Below, in pieces: positions 12,403 through 22,381 of a stretch of DNA of 64,000 bases. The notes beneath the pieces are model-generated. The model ran no database searches, was not told the DNA's origin, and was given only the letters and a program-made list of their open reading frames with translations. The DNA is from Armillaria gallica. Taxonomy: Eukaryota; Basidiomycota; Agaricomycetes; Agaricales; Physalacriaceae. Location of the stretch: positions 186,001 to 250,000 of the forward strand of contig JBANDB010000013.1 in assembly GCA_037576215.1 (NCBI GenBank). The letters run 5' to 3'. Position 1 is the first letter of the stretch, and the number at the start of each line of letters is the position of its first letter. A program made the position numbers and the translations under genes.

Positions 12403-14286
12403 ATGGCATCTATTCTCTCTGAACGACAACGAGACGACCTGTAAGCATTTCTATACCTGCCTTTCACCTTTTTGACTGTTTCTAGACATAAATCCATCCT
12501 CGACTACCTCAGCACCGCCGGATTTTCCAAGACTGTTGACCAGTTCAAACAGGAACTTCCCGTTTGTCGACCAGTTTTCTATAATTTCGCTCGTTTATCA
12601 ACGACTAGTAGTCCGACTTTCGATACGATTTGAGCCAGAATAGCAGCGGTCTTCTCGTTAAGAAATGGACCAGTGTCATCCGAATGCAAAAGAAGGTCCG
12701 CCTGCCTTTTTAGCGCGAAACATTGACGCTGGATAACTTTTAGATTATGGACCTTGAATCCCGTCTAGCACAGGCACTAGAGGAAAGCGCGCACATGGTG
12801 CACCTTCCCAACGGCTCGGCTCGACGTTACGACGCAGACTGGCTACCAACTACCGGCTCCGCCAAGCATACCCTTACAGGCCACCGCGACAGTGTCAATG
12901 CGGTGGCATTCCACCCACTCTACTCCGTCGTCGCTACCGCTAGCGACGACTGCTCCATCAAGATCTGGGACTGGGAGACGGGAGAACTCGAACGAACACT
13001 GAAGGCTCACACGAAGCGAGTCTCGGACTGTCAGTTTAATTCGACAGGCACGATGCTCGGTGCGTCGCATGGAAACATATGTCGAACGCGACACTGAATT
13101 TCGCTTTCCAGTGACGTGCTCGTATGACCTTTTTATTAAGCTATGGAATATCGACAATGATTATCAAAATTCCGCAACGTTGCGAGGACACGAACACTCC
13201 ATATCCTCGGCGCGCTTTCTACCTGGAGATGATCGTGTCGTGAGCTCTAGTCGCGACCATACCCTCAGAATATGGGAGGTTTCTACCACGTGAGTTTTTT
13301 CGCCTATTAGACTCGCATCAGTGCCATCTAAATGACTGGCTGATACCGGGAGCCGCGGTTTGGACGCTTTCTTAAATGGCATCATTTGGCCCCATGGAAT
13401 GGTCGAGGCTCGTCACTTTCAGATACTGACCCCTTTTCTAGACATTGCATTAAAGTTATTTCACCTCACGACGACTGGATTAGATGTGCTGTTCCCAGCA
13501 CCGACGGCCGATATATCATAACGTGTTCTGCTGACCATGTATGTGACATTTTCTCAAGTTTATAGTCCTCATTTGACGATCTAACAGACAGCGAAAATCG
13601 TCGATACAGCTTCTGGTGACGTAAAGACTGAGTTTCGGGGGCACGAGAACGTCGTTGAGGCTGCGCAGTTCTGTCCGCCCCATGCAGTTGCTGCTATTCG
13701 CGAACTGGTTGCCCTTAAGGTGGGCGTCGATGCCAACTGTCCTAGATTTGATGGGTCTTTATCTTTCACTTGCAGGCACCACAAGGCGCACAAGCGACGG
13801 CTCAAGCTTCCATTGTCTTTGCAGTCACGGCAGCACGAGACAAGACCGTCAAGATATGGGATGCAATCCGGGGCCAATGTTTGCATACTTTGGTGTGTGA
13901 CGATCTTGCATCCCTTCTGTCGTCTTTTCATCTAGTTTCGTCTGTAGATCGGACACGATGACTGGGTTCGCTCTGTGGTTTTCCATCCAAACGGGCAATA
14001 TCTCCTCACGGCATCGGACGATCATTCATTCCGCATCTGGGACCTAAAGACTGGACGTTGCACACGGAAAGTGGAGGCTCACGAGCGATTTGTGACCGCA
14101 ATGTCCTGGGGACGTCAGGTTGTCTCTACACAGACATCGGATCAAGCAGACCCGAATGCTCCACCTGCGTTGGTAAATGTTATTGCAACATGTAGCAGCG
14201 ATCAGGTATGCATGTCTGAACATCATCAACACCTTTGAGCTTACCGTGTAATTCAGACAGTGAAAATATGGGTCCCACAACGCTGA
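12403..14286 (+). CDS. PAC1: nuclear distribution protein LIS1/PAC1 (dynein regulator)
   Basis: Ten exons: 12403-12440, 12486-12561, 12612-12695, 12744-13059, 13112-13289, 13442-13538, 13588-13719, 13776-13892, 13948-14205 and 14257-14286, giving 441 aa. Order of parts: LisH dimerisation motif ([21 protein letters not shown]), SDFRYDL segment, coiled coil ([14 protein letters not shown]), then seven WD40 repeats with the expected endings ([59 protein letters not shown]). LIS1 binds dynein and NudE/NudC and is needed for nuclear migration in hyphae. The last exon encodes only nine residues. The fourth repeat has VD where WD is usual. The region between repeats 4 and 5 ([15 protein letters not shown]) is a loop interrupted by an intron. 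Confidence 0.95.
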
Positions 14287-14582
14287 TAGCCGTTGTGCCT
14301 TTTATTGCATAGCGTGGTTGTTCCTATTGGTTGTTGACTTTTACATGATTTTGTATTCTTAGTATGGAGTTTTTACATCCTTGGTACAGCTACTCTCTCA
14401 TATAATGTTTAGATTTTTATGCAAATGGATTCTCAAAACTTTAAGTTATACCGATGCTACGTGATCCATTGAGAACAGAAAACCCGATAGAGAAAACAGA
14501 GGTATACAAAATATATGTGTCCGTGCTGAACTGTGAAGTAGACTCTTTACTTGAGTGTCGACACAGAAATCCATCCTACAAA

Positions 14583-15035
14583 TCATACGCGACCCGTCAA
14601 CACCTTCTGCTGCTTTGCCATCTTTTGGAGACGTATCCCACCGCAATTCATCTTATGCTCGAGCCATTCCTCTCTGGCGGCATGGGAAGCGACGCTGTCG
14701 CTGAACTGAATGGTGCTATGGCAGCCTACGCACACGGCCTGCTTGCCCTTAATGTAGGAAGCGTCGATCCACGGGTCGGTGGCAATCCATTTGTATTCTG
14801 CTATAGGAGGAGGGGCCTTGCGCCTGGAGGTGGCCTTGGGGTTGGACGGGCCTCTCTTTGCTTTGTACAGCGACTTCTTGAGGGGGGTGTTTGAGGGAGG
14901 AGGGGCGGAGGATATGCCCATGTTACCCATCGCTGCGAGGAGCTGCCCAAGGGTCGAGGCTCTGCGGACGATGCTTGGAGGCGGTGGGACGCTGCATATA
15001 CTCAACATGGCATTCTGACGACGAAGTGGCATCAT
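14583..15035 (-). CDS. small Cys/His-containing protein, unknown function
   Basis: Single-exon frame of 150 aa; the start is the first ATG of an ATGATG pair at 15035. The N-terminal half is basic and Pro/Ser/Lys-rich (SLYKAKRGPSNPKATSRRK). The C-terminal part holds a possible zinc site: CVGC, then HAAREEWLEHKMNC. A TATA box stands about 100 bases upstream of the start on the same strand. I do not recognise the family; the arrangement CxxC...HxxxC suggests a treble-clef or C2HC finger but this is inference. It is tail-to-tail with LIS1. A MITE-like element starts 239 bp upstream. Confidence 0.55.
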   Translation of the reverse strand: MMPLRRQNAMLSICSVPPPPSIVRRASTLGQLLAAMGNMGISSAPPPSNTPLKKSLYKAKRGPSNPKATSRRKAPPPIAEYKWIATDPWIDASYIKGKQAVCVGCHSTIQFSDSVASHAAREEWLEHKMNCGGIRLQKMAKQQKVLTGRV

Positions 15036-15132
15036 GTAGAGCTGAGAGTCAAAGGTGGGCTCAGAGTCAATGAGATCGTTCAAGGCTGAACGCGCGTCGC
15101 GAACTGGGGAAACTGGGTGCGTGGAGTCAGGC

Positions 15133-15139
15133 TTATATA
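15133..15139 (-). promoter_or_regulatory. TATA box (TATATAA)
   Basis: TATATAA on the minus strand about 100 nt before the ATG at 15035, a plausible core promoter for the small Cys/His protein gene. Confidence 0.5.
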
Positions 15140-15273
15140 CCCAGCAGGGGTCGACTTTTGTTTTAGGGCGGTATTGTTAGGCGGCCATAATTGTCTGAGC
15201 ATCACTGATGCCGCCCTTGTTTGATTCCCCGACGTATGACTTCGGATGACTCGGTGATGTCTGTCTTCAATAT

Positions 15274-15812
15274 TGGGTGACTTCCCGCAGGATTTAGAAA
15301 CACAGACTATTTTCTAAATTCAAAGAAATTCAAATTACGAACATTTAGAATCTATGTTTTCAGACCGTAAGCCAACAATCATCGAACGTGTTATAAAATG
15401 CCACCTACCATGTGCCGTATTGCCGGGGAGATGAATATAAAAGGAAAGTGGACCTTCCCCCCCACTGAACCCTTAAAGACGAGAGCTATGGTGTCGCGCA
15501 ACGATTCGAAGGCTACTTCATAAGCCACAAGTTCATACGAGCCTAGCAGCAGGAGAGGATGGGCTGGAGGTTGCGAATCGAGATTGGCGGACTTCGAAAT
15601 ATCCTAGCAACGAAATCTACAACAAGGATTTAGGTCTGGAAGGGGGGGTCGGAGGGGTCGTCTAGATTAAATTTTAGGAAAGCTGAATTCCCATCAAAAT
15701 CCATCAACAGGGTCAAAAGTTGATGTCGGCTGCTCGGCAACCTTCCATATGGGGTGGTTGCTATGCGTCTAGAATTTTGTTTAGGTTTCTAAATCCTGAG
15801 GGAAGTCACCCA
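15274..15812. mobile_element. MITE-like element with 28-bp terminal inverted repeats
   Basis: The left end 15274-15301 begins TGGGTGACTTCCC; the right end 15785-15812 is its reverse complement with a single mismatch in 28 bp. The 539 bp between hold no open frame of note and include runs of C and of G. No clear target-site duplication could be identified. This fits a non-autonomous DNA transposon. It lies in the spacer between the promoter of the small Cys/His gene and the 3' end of the F-box gene. Confidence 0.75.
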
Positions 15813-15956
15813 TTCCTAAATGAAACATACTAAACAGGTACCGCAGTTGATAAATCAGAATGGTCTCTCTTCCTTGATCCCTTCGCACATGAAGGACTGA
15901 TCCTTGTCAGCCTGCGCCACAAAACACACTCTCGGTTGAAGTAGCATTCGGTGGCA

Positions 15957-17051
15957 TTACATCAGAGACGTAGAGCGATGGCTAAACTTCTTTACGCGGG
16001 CAAACATGGACCTGGCACGTAAGTCGTCAAGCCGTTCTTGCCATTCCTTTGTGAATGGTATGAGGACAGGCACGATAATTTCCTCGATCGAAGTACTGTT
16101 AACGGTAGAGAGGACGCCGATGATAGTATCGCACAAGGGTGGTTGGATTGCACCCGACAGCCTGAGGTTACGAAGCTCCGTGTTGCCGCTAAGGTTGAGA
16201 TGCCGCGAAACGTCTTCAGGGAAAGAAAAGCAGTGCTCAGATATTCCATTCGAGGCACAGATAATATAGAACCTACCTGGACTCCAACCCGGGAAGAATG
16301 GACGAGACGTGGGACGAAGGATTAATTCGCGAAGATGGGGACCCGCTCCTTTTAGCAAAGTATGCACATGGGAAGTAATTCGAAACCCGATCCCTCCCAA
16401 CTCTAGACACTGCAGTGGGATGGGCGCAGGCGATGCAGCAATCCAAGCTATAATGCTATTAACGGGTATTGGACCAATGATGCAGAGTCGCCGAAGACCT
16501 CGCGGGACGCCCGCACCACTGAGATCGTCGGTGTCCGTCGGAGGTAAAACCGTGTAGATAAGTGTCAAATCCTGCAAATGAGGAAAGGATGACATGAAGT
16601 CTCCCAAGTGTTGCATGTCTGCAAATTTGTTGTTCTCCAACCAAAGCGACGTCACACCCCCAAAGTGTCTGAGTTGATCTCCCGAGCTCGTCTCCGGAGT
16701 CTCCCATAAAAGGTGCTCGAGCCTGAGTAGCGCTAGCCTCTCCAGCTTCTCCAGGGCTGGGGCTAGGCTTTCCAAGATACAACTATCGATGTAGCGTGTA
16801 TCACCCGTCTTGTATCTGCATATCTTCAGCTCTTGAGCGAAATCAGGAATCGACACCAGTGGGGACTGGAAGAGCTTCAGGAACCCTTGTGCCGTTTCTG
16901 GGGTGACGACCAAACTTTTGAAGAGTACGCGACGGCTGGGGGACAGCCATGTCTTGCATACAAGAGAAAGAGCAGCAAGCGCATTGTAATCGGGGCTGAC
17001 GAAGTCAACAATGGCGCATAGTATCTCGGGAGGTAATAACTCGGGGGACAT
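15957..17051 (-). CDS. F-box protein
   Basis: An open frame of 364 codons starting at the ATG at 17051. The N-terminus is an F-box: LLPPEILCAIVDFV, then LSLVCKTWLSPSRRVLFKSL. The rest has leucine-rich repeat character (LERLALLRLEHLLWE, LTLIYTVLPPT, LQCLELGGIGFRI, LRNLRLSGAIQPPL). Such proteins recruit substrates to SCF ubiquitin ligases through Skp1. A 63-nt segment, 16276-16214, has GTAGGT and AAG ends and a plausible branch (CTGAG); its removal keeps the frame and would shorten the protein to 343 aa, joining SPG or SP to VSRHLNLSGN. Large expanded F-box families of this form are usual in Agaricomycetes. Confidence 0.8.
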   Translation of the reverse strand: MSPELLPPEILCAIVDFVSPDYNALAALSLVCKTWLSPSRRVLFKSLVVTPETAQGFLKLFQSPLVSIPDFAQELKICRYKTGDTRYIDSCILESLAPALEKLERLALLRLEHLLWETPETSSGDQLRHFGGVTSLWLENNKFADMQHLGDFMSSFPHLQDLTLIYTVLPPTDTDDLSGAGVPRGLRRLCIIGPIPVNSIIAWIAASPAPIPLQCLELGGIGFRITSHVHTLLKGAGPHLRELILRPTSRPFFPGWSPGRFYIICASNGISEHCFSFPEDVSRHLNLSGNTELRNLRLSGAIQPPLCDTIIGVLSTVNSTSIEEIIVPVLIPFTKEWQERLDDLRARSMFARVKKFSHRSTSLM

Positions 17052-18114
17052 AGGTGATACGAAGAAAGGAGGTTGTTTAAAAGTTTCTTTCTATGATACA
17101 GTGCTGCTTCACTGAGTCAGTAGGGTCGTAGTCACCTTCAAGGAGTGCGCAGTTTTGTCTTTGTCGTGGCGATGACTCGTTCCTGTGGACATATTTGCAA
17201 TCGTCATCATTACTTACAAATGATATAGATCTGGTGGAAGACAATTGGAATCTCAGGTTTGACGATAGAAGGGTCTTTGGGATGATATCCGAGTCATCCC
17301 TTGCTCATGGTAGAGCTTGAATTCTTTTGACGCTACTCGAAAACGAACGGGCATGGCGGTAAAAGTCCCAGCATGTTTCCGCCTGGAAATTGGAACGTAA
17401 ACCTTAGTCGCGGCAAACGCCGAATTCCACTTGAACTCTACGAAACCAGCAATAGCAAAGAGCTAGAGAATCAGCGCCGTGGAAGTATTGCAACAAACAA
17501 GGGAATCGCGTGTGGAGAGAAAGCGATGCAGAAATCCAAGCAATGGCGCTATCAATGGGTCGAGTCTGGACCGATAGTGCTGACTCGGAAGTCGTCGTCG
17601 GTCGAGGATCTTGCAGGAAAATGACGTCTGAGATGGAAGAGAGTAATCGATGCCTAACACCTTCATTGATTTGTCTCATGCTCTAAAAATAATGATACTA
17701 AAGATAATAACAGCGGCGACGATAGAGGAAACGATAGAATGAACGAACAGATGACACGGTGCTCACACCATTGGAGGGGAAGTACTTGGTTCAGAAAAGT
17801 CTTCCTAGTACTTGAGCGCGTGTGTGCATGGTCAAGGCGTCAGACATATTCAATGCACAAGCAAACTTTACGACGAAAGCTGTCAGGGAGTTCGTAGCTG
17901 TTTTGGCAGAGAAGGCACTTTGGCTTAGACAGCTTCAGACAAAGCTATAACATTGACATGATACATAACACATGCGTAATATAGGATACAAACTTGAACT
18001 AATAGTATTGAAACCAACATGAACGAGAATGGGAAACAAATGCAACGAGAGTGAAAATGATGTCTAGCATGCAAGCAAAGATAAAAAATAAGCATATAAC
18101 GAAACAACAGAAGA
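17052..18114. other. intergenic region with an F-box-like relic
   Basis: About 1 kb without an intact gene. It should hold the F-box promoter and the CDC6 3' UTR, plus the relic described separately at 17480-17600. Confidence 0.5.
17480..17600 (-). pseudogene. decayed fragment related to the adjacent F-box gene
   Basis: On the minus strand the fragment reads PIDSAIAWISAS, closely resembling PVNSIIAWIAAS of the F-box gene; the surrounding DNA also agrees (GGTCCA, ATAGC, GCTTGGATT, CTGCATCGC in the same order). No long frame persists, so it looks like a remnant of a tandem duplicate. Confidence 0.45.
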
Positions 18115-20133
18115 TCAGTCATCTTCCATAGCACCAGCGAAATGTGGATCGCGCCGATCTTTGGCCTCGGCATTCTTCCTGTCTCTTTCCAGCCTGGAGA
18201 GCTCTTGTCGCCAGAGCGCAGACACTTCTTCCTCCATGACGTCGTCAGACACCGACGTCTCTGAGGTCCCGATGCCCATGCCTCTTAAAACCTCTTCAGG
18301 CCAAACGCCTGTAGCCAGCTGGACGTTCCCCGATACGACACCCATCTGTGCACCCTGCGTAAAGGATGCGGTCCTAGTAAGTGAACGCTTGCCCCCTTTA
18401 GATCCAAAGACGGACGTCGTGGAGACTAGGCCAAAACCTTCTAGCATACCGGTGATGTCTCCGAACTCGCTGCGGGACACGGGCACGAAAACGTCATTGT
18501 CACCGCGTCGCAAGACAGCCGAATAGAAAACATGTAACTGTGACGTCTCCATACTTGTGGCCACGGTGGAGAGACGTGGCGACGACTGCGAACGTTTGGT
18601 AGGTGATGACGATGTAGGCATCGTAAGAGGTAAACCGGCTTCCATCCGTTTTGAAGACAGGAGGATCGACAGAAGCACAAGTCGCGCTTGGAGGCCTAAG
18701 GACTTGACTTTTGACGCGATATCGCTATTATATGAGCTAGCAGTTGATGAGGACACAGAGGGTGTCATCTTGTTCAACGGACCGTGGGCCTTGAGAGCCG
18801 CCAGAACATGGGCGGGCGTGATGGAAACCTTCGACGAGGCTTCCTTAGAGATACCCGTTGAGACAGCGGCGTCAATCGCTCCCCGAAGAACCTCGAAAAG
18901 ACTTCGCACGTCTCCTGTCAAAGCGGCGACTTTCTTCGTCAACAATACCAGTGGTGCGGTAGGAAGTAATTTCTTGGCTTCCTCAGCAGATTCTGCATTG
19001 TACAAGGGAGCCAGTCGCGCCTGAACAATCAGTTGAAGTTGCGCCGGTGTATAAGGAGGGAAGTGAAGTGTCTGTACAGATGAAGAGAACGAGGCCGTCG
19101 ATGATGTAAGAGTATGAGTATTGGCGATGCCGATGACGCGCAGAGCAGAGGACCTGCATGCGGGAAGGGAGAACACGGCGGATAAGGACTGCATGGTGGT
19201 AGCGATATGATCCAACTCGTCTAATACTAGAAGGCTATAACAGATATGAGTCACCGCGAGAGAGAGAGATAAGAAACTACTATACCATTTGCTGTCAAGG
19301 CTAGACAGGATGTCTTCTACAGTCTCCTTCCCCTTCCCCTTGGCAGTCCTTCTGGACTGTTTCCGTTTGCAGGGACCTTGGAATTCTTCAGACAGCCGCT
19401 CCCATAAAGCTTCAACGTTCTCAAGGGCCATGCAGTTGACCGTAATAATCTTCGTCTCATTCAAGTCGGAGCCAAGAGATTGGATGAGGGCATTGACAAG
19501 GGCAGTCTTGCCCGTGCCAGGGGAGCCAGAGATGTACAGGCTGGTGATTTGATCTCCGTTGTCGGAGATTGTGATGAAATCCCGGATGACTGAGCGCTCC
19601 TTCTCGCGTCCTGGCATATCACCTATGAAATCGCAGGTAGCACGAAGTAACGCGCGAGCTCTAGCATGAATAGGCAAAAGTGATGGCGGGGTAGGTGGTG
19701 GTGTGGATATTGTTAAGTGCGCTACGGCGGTCGTGGGCGTTGAAGGAGGGATCAACGACGTAGATGCGCGCCTCTGTGGCACTAGATAAGGTGGCAGAAT
19801 TAAAAATAAGAAACAAAGAAAGTGGTGAGTGGACGCACATGGTCGTCGGCGCGGCAAAGCAGTGCCAGCTTCAGTCGATGTCCTCCTGAGGGCGCGCGCA
19901 GCTCTAGCTGAGATAGGTGACGATGAATCGCCGTTGACCGCCCGGATGAGATACGGGGGAATGTTTTCCTTGTTACTGTCGCCATCGAGTATTGTTATCG
20001 TCGTCTTGGGGCGTTTTGGATTGGGCGTGGGGTCCGGCGTCTGCAGCTGCTGGCAGTTCGAGGGCGACGACAGCTCACCTCGATGAGTGCGCTTGCCGAG
20101 GATCGATAGCTGCGTTGAGCGTGGGGTCTGCAT
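18115..20133 (-). CDS. CDC6: replication licensing AAA+ ATPase CDC6
   Basis: The frame is open from 20196 to 18115, but two in-frame introns are clear: 19838-19782 (57 nt, GTGCGT...CTAG) and 19285-19235 (51 nt, GTATAG...ATAG). Removing the second restores Walker B (LLVLDELDHI). From the ATG at 20133 the protein is 636 aa; an ATG at 20196 would add 21 residues. Features: a basic, Ser/Thr-Pro-rich N-terminus (KRTHRG, CDK-type TPDP sites), Walker A GSPGTGKT near residue 185, sensor-1 region IGIANTHTL, and a C-terminal winged-helix half (LQARLVLLSILL, MLEGFGLVSTTS). CDC6 works with ORC and Cdt1 to load the MCM helicase at origins in G1. The gene is divergent from SPO11; the shared spacer carries an MCB-like site. 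Confidence 0.9.
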   Translation of the reverse strand: MQTPRSTQLSILGKRTHRGELSSPSNCQQLQTPDPTPNPKRPKTTITILDGDSNKENIPPYLIRAVNGDSSSPISARAARALRRTSTEAGTALPRRRPCASTHHFLCFLFLILPPYLVPQRRASTSLIPPSTPTTAVAHLTISTPPPTPPSLLPIHARARALLRATCDFIGDMPGREKERSVIRDFITISDNGDQITSLYISGSPGTGKTALVNALIQSLGSDLNETKIITVNCMALENVEALWERLSEEFQGPCKRKQSRRTAKGKGKETVEDILSSLDSKWYSSFLSLSLAVTHICYSLLVLDELDHIATTMQSLSAVFSLPACRSSALRVIGIANTHTLTSSTASFSSSVQTLHFPPYTPAQLQLIVQARLAPLYNAESAEEAKKLLPTAPLVLLTKKVAALTGDVRSLFEVLRGAIDAAVSTGISKEASSKVSITPAHVLAALKAHGPLNKMTPSVSSSTASSYNSDIASKVKSLGLQARLVLLSILLSSKRMEAGLPLTMPTSSSPTKRSQSSPRLSTVATSMETSQLHVFYSAVLRRGDNDVFVPVSRSEFGDITGMLEGFGLVSTTSVFGSKGGKRSLTRTASFTQGAQMGVVSGNVQLATGVWPEEVLRGMGIGTSETSVSDDVMEEEVSALWRQELSRLERDRKNAEAKDRRDPHFAGAMEDD

Positions 20134-20286
20134 CGCCGTCGATGTCGATGTCGAGGATGTTGATGGTGGTAGAGAGTGCCCTGCCAAACAAATCATTTTG
20201 ACACCGGCATTCAATATTCGATCTCCGCCATCACCATCATCAGTAAATAACGCGAGGCGCGACGCGTAGACCACGTGCTTGACGCG
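20134..20286. promoter_or_regulatory. divergent CDC6/SPO11 promoter with ACGCGT and CACGTG sites
   Basis: The spacer between the CDC6 and SPO11 start codons holds ACGCGT at 20262-20267, the MluI cell-cycle box bound by MBF in other fungi, and CACGTG (E-box) at 20272-20277. Both lie 10-25 bp upstream of the SPO11 ATG. Function is inferred from motif identity only. Confidence 0.55.
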
Positions 20287-22304
20287 ATGGTCACGGCTTC
20301 TTCCCTTTCGACAACGACCATGGATTCTCAGACACTCCCCAATGAAGACATGGAAATCGAGGAAGACGACGAGCTTGAGTACATATCAATCTTCAATGTC
20401 TGATTCACACCAAGATACCTTGCAGATCGCCGGACGCGACTCAGGCAATGGAAAACATGGCGATATCCTTCCTACAGCAGTTGGACCAAGTTTTCTGCTC
20501 AGACGACGACCCAGGCTCTTCAGAAGACGACTCTCCCGGGACAAAAAGTTCTATCGTCAGATTGCAGCTGACCGATAGAACCAAACGCACGCGACATGGG
20601 TAGCGCACAGCAGCATAGATCAGGACTGGCACTGATTTATCCATTCAGGACCACCGACACAAAATACATCTCTTACCCACGAAAATGTACCACAGGCAGT
20701 GCGCGACCGTTTGGTATGTGTCTTAGTTTTTATGCCCTATACCCCAACTTAGTCTCTCCAAGCCCAGCTTTTCCACGTCCTTGATAGCATGCATGAATCA
20801 ATTATTAGTGGTGTTCCTGTTACTAAGCGGTATCTGAGCATCTCATCCCCAGTACTTTCGCTCAAAGGTCTTGCAGTGATATCTACTACAAAGACGTTCC
20901 ACTCTTGAAAACCCAGCGAACCGTTGACAACGTTCGTGCACGGTCTTTATGCTATTACACTGAGTGCATCTCTAATAGCTTGTCGATGACCTCGCTGCAA
21001 CGTTCGACCTTGAAAGATCCCAACTCAACGTCGTAGGTGCTGGTATACAATACTAGCCTACCGAATCGTGACGACACCCAATTCTAGCGAGCAACGTCGA
21101 AAGGACTGATTTGTGGGTCATCCCTGACGTTTCATCTCAATAGCGGAACTACTCTGTGCCCCAGCGATACCGATGTAGGATCCATCGCTAATCATTCTGC
21201 TGCAAACCTACTGACCTTCTGAATACAGGGATCTCTAATACCTGTTGGTGAAGACATCCGGACGTTCAGTCTGACAGAGGAGATATCATGGGTACTCATT
21301 GTTGAGAAGGACGTATGCGTGCTTTACCTCGTCTTGTTTGAGAGGCTTATCGTTACATATAGGCCATATTTCAGCATCTCTGTCGCTTTCAGCTAACGAA
21401 ACACCCATCTCTTTCGGGACGAGGCTTACTGATCACAGTCAAGCGGTTTCCTCTATCTCTAGTCCTTCGCTAAATACCACTATAGGGTAAAGGGTACCCC
21501 GACATGGCCACGCGGCATCTTGTCAAGACCCTTTCAGACAACCTCCCTATAAGGTGCGGATTATTGTGTGCCCGTAAAGCCACACGTTGAACCTTCCAGT
21601 CGTTTAGTGTCCCCATCATGGCGTTAGTCGACGGTGACGCCTTCGGCATCGATATCTTATCGGTTTACAAATATGGAAGCCGCGCTCTCCAGCACGAAAA
21701 TTATAAGCTCGCCGCTGGACGTGTCAAATGGCTCGGCCTGTGGTCTAGTGAACTGGCGACGTTCGTCAGTTCTTAATTCTGGGTTTGCAAATGCTTACGT
21801 CCGGAGCCAGTCTGGGTATTGACCGCGACACGCTTATTCCTATCAGCAAGCATGATGAGAAGAAGGTCTGTCTTACATTCCAGCATGTCTCCTTTTTGCC
21901 TCTAATTTTTTCCGAGGCGTTCGAGATGCTTCGCCGTTCGACGAAAATACCGAAGAAATGGAGGTTCGTCTATCAATTTGTGTACTTGTGTCCGACAACG
22001 TCTGACAAGCTATTCCGTTACCAGGAAAGAGCTCATGCATATGCTTCACAGTCGCCGGAAAGCTGAAATCGAGATCCTCTACACCAGTCGCCCAGACGCC
22101 TCTCCTGGCAGTGCACCTCTCTCTGATATGGCTTCCAAGCACCCGAACGAGACTACTGTTGCTGTATCTGGCAGTTCTTTTCCTAATCTGGCTTCAGATA
22201 ACTCTCCTCCTTGCTCAACTCCTTCGATGAACTCACATCCGCCCCTACTCCAATATTTGATCACCAAGATTACGAGCTTCGTATCATCCGCAAAGCATCC
22301 ATAG
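20287..22304 (+). CDS. SPO11: meiotic double-strand break transesterase SPO11
   Basis: Fourteen small exons: 20287-20378, 20426-20599, 20649-20713, 20763-20829, 20877-20931, 20979-21032, 21088-21174, 21229-21312, 21363-21437, 21486-21553, 21608-21760, 21811-21865, 21917-21963 and 22025-22304, summing to 451 aa with all phases consistent. Diagnostic parts: the 5Y-CAP winged helix with RDIYYKDVPLLKTQRTVDN (presumed catalytic Tyr137), and the TOPRIM fold with LIVEKD (Glu224) and LVDGDAFGIDI (Asp282, Asp284). GRGLLITGKGYPDMATRHLV and YGSRALQHENYKLA also match the family. SPO11 cuts DNA to start meiotic recombination. Several donors are GTTCGT. The N-terminus is acidic. A C-terminal Ser/Pro-rich stretch precedes LLQYLITKITSF. 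Coding looks intact. Confidence 0.9.
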
Positions 22305-22381
22305 TGCGACTTCTTGCAGCTGTTGCTTATTCTCATTGCTTTGTTTCTTTGACCGAGCGGTCGGTGCATCACGATTTCCCG

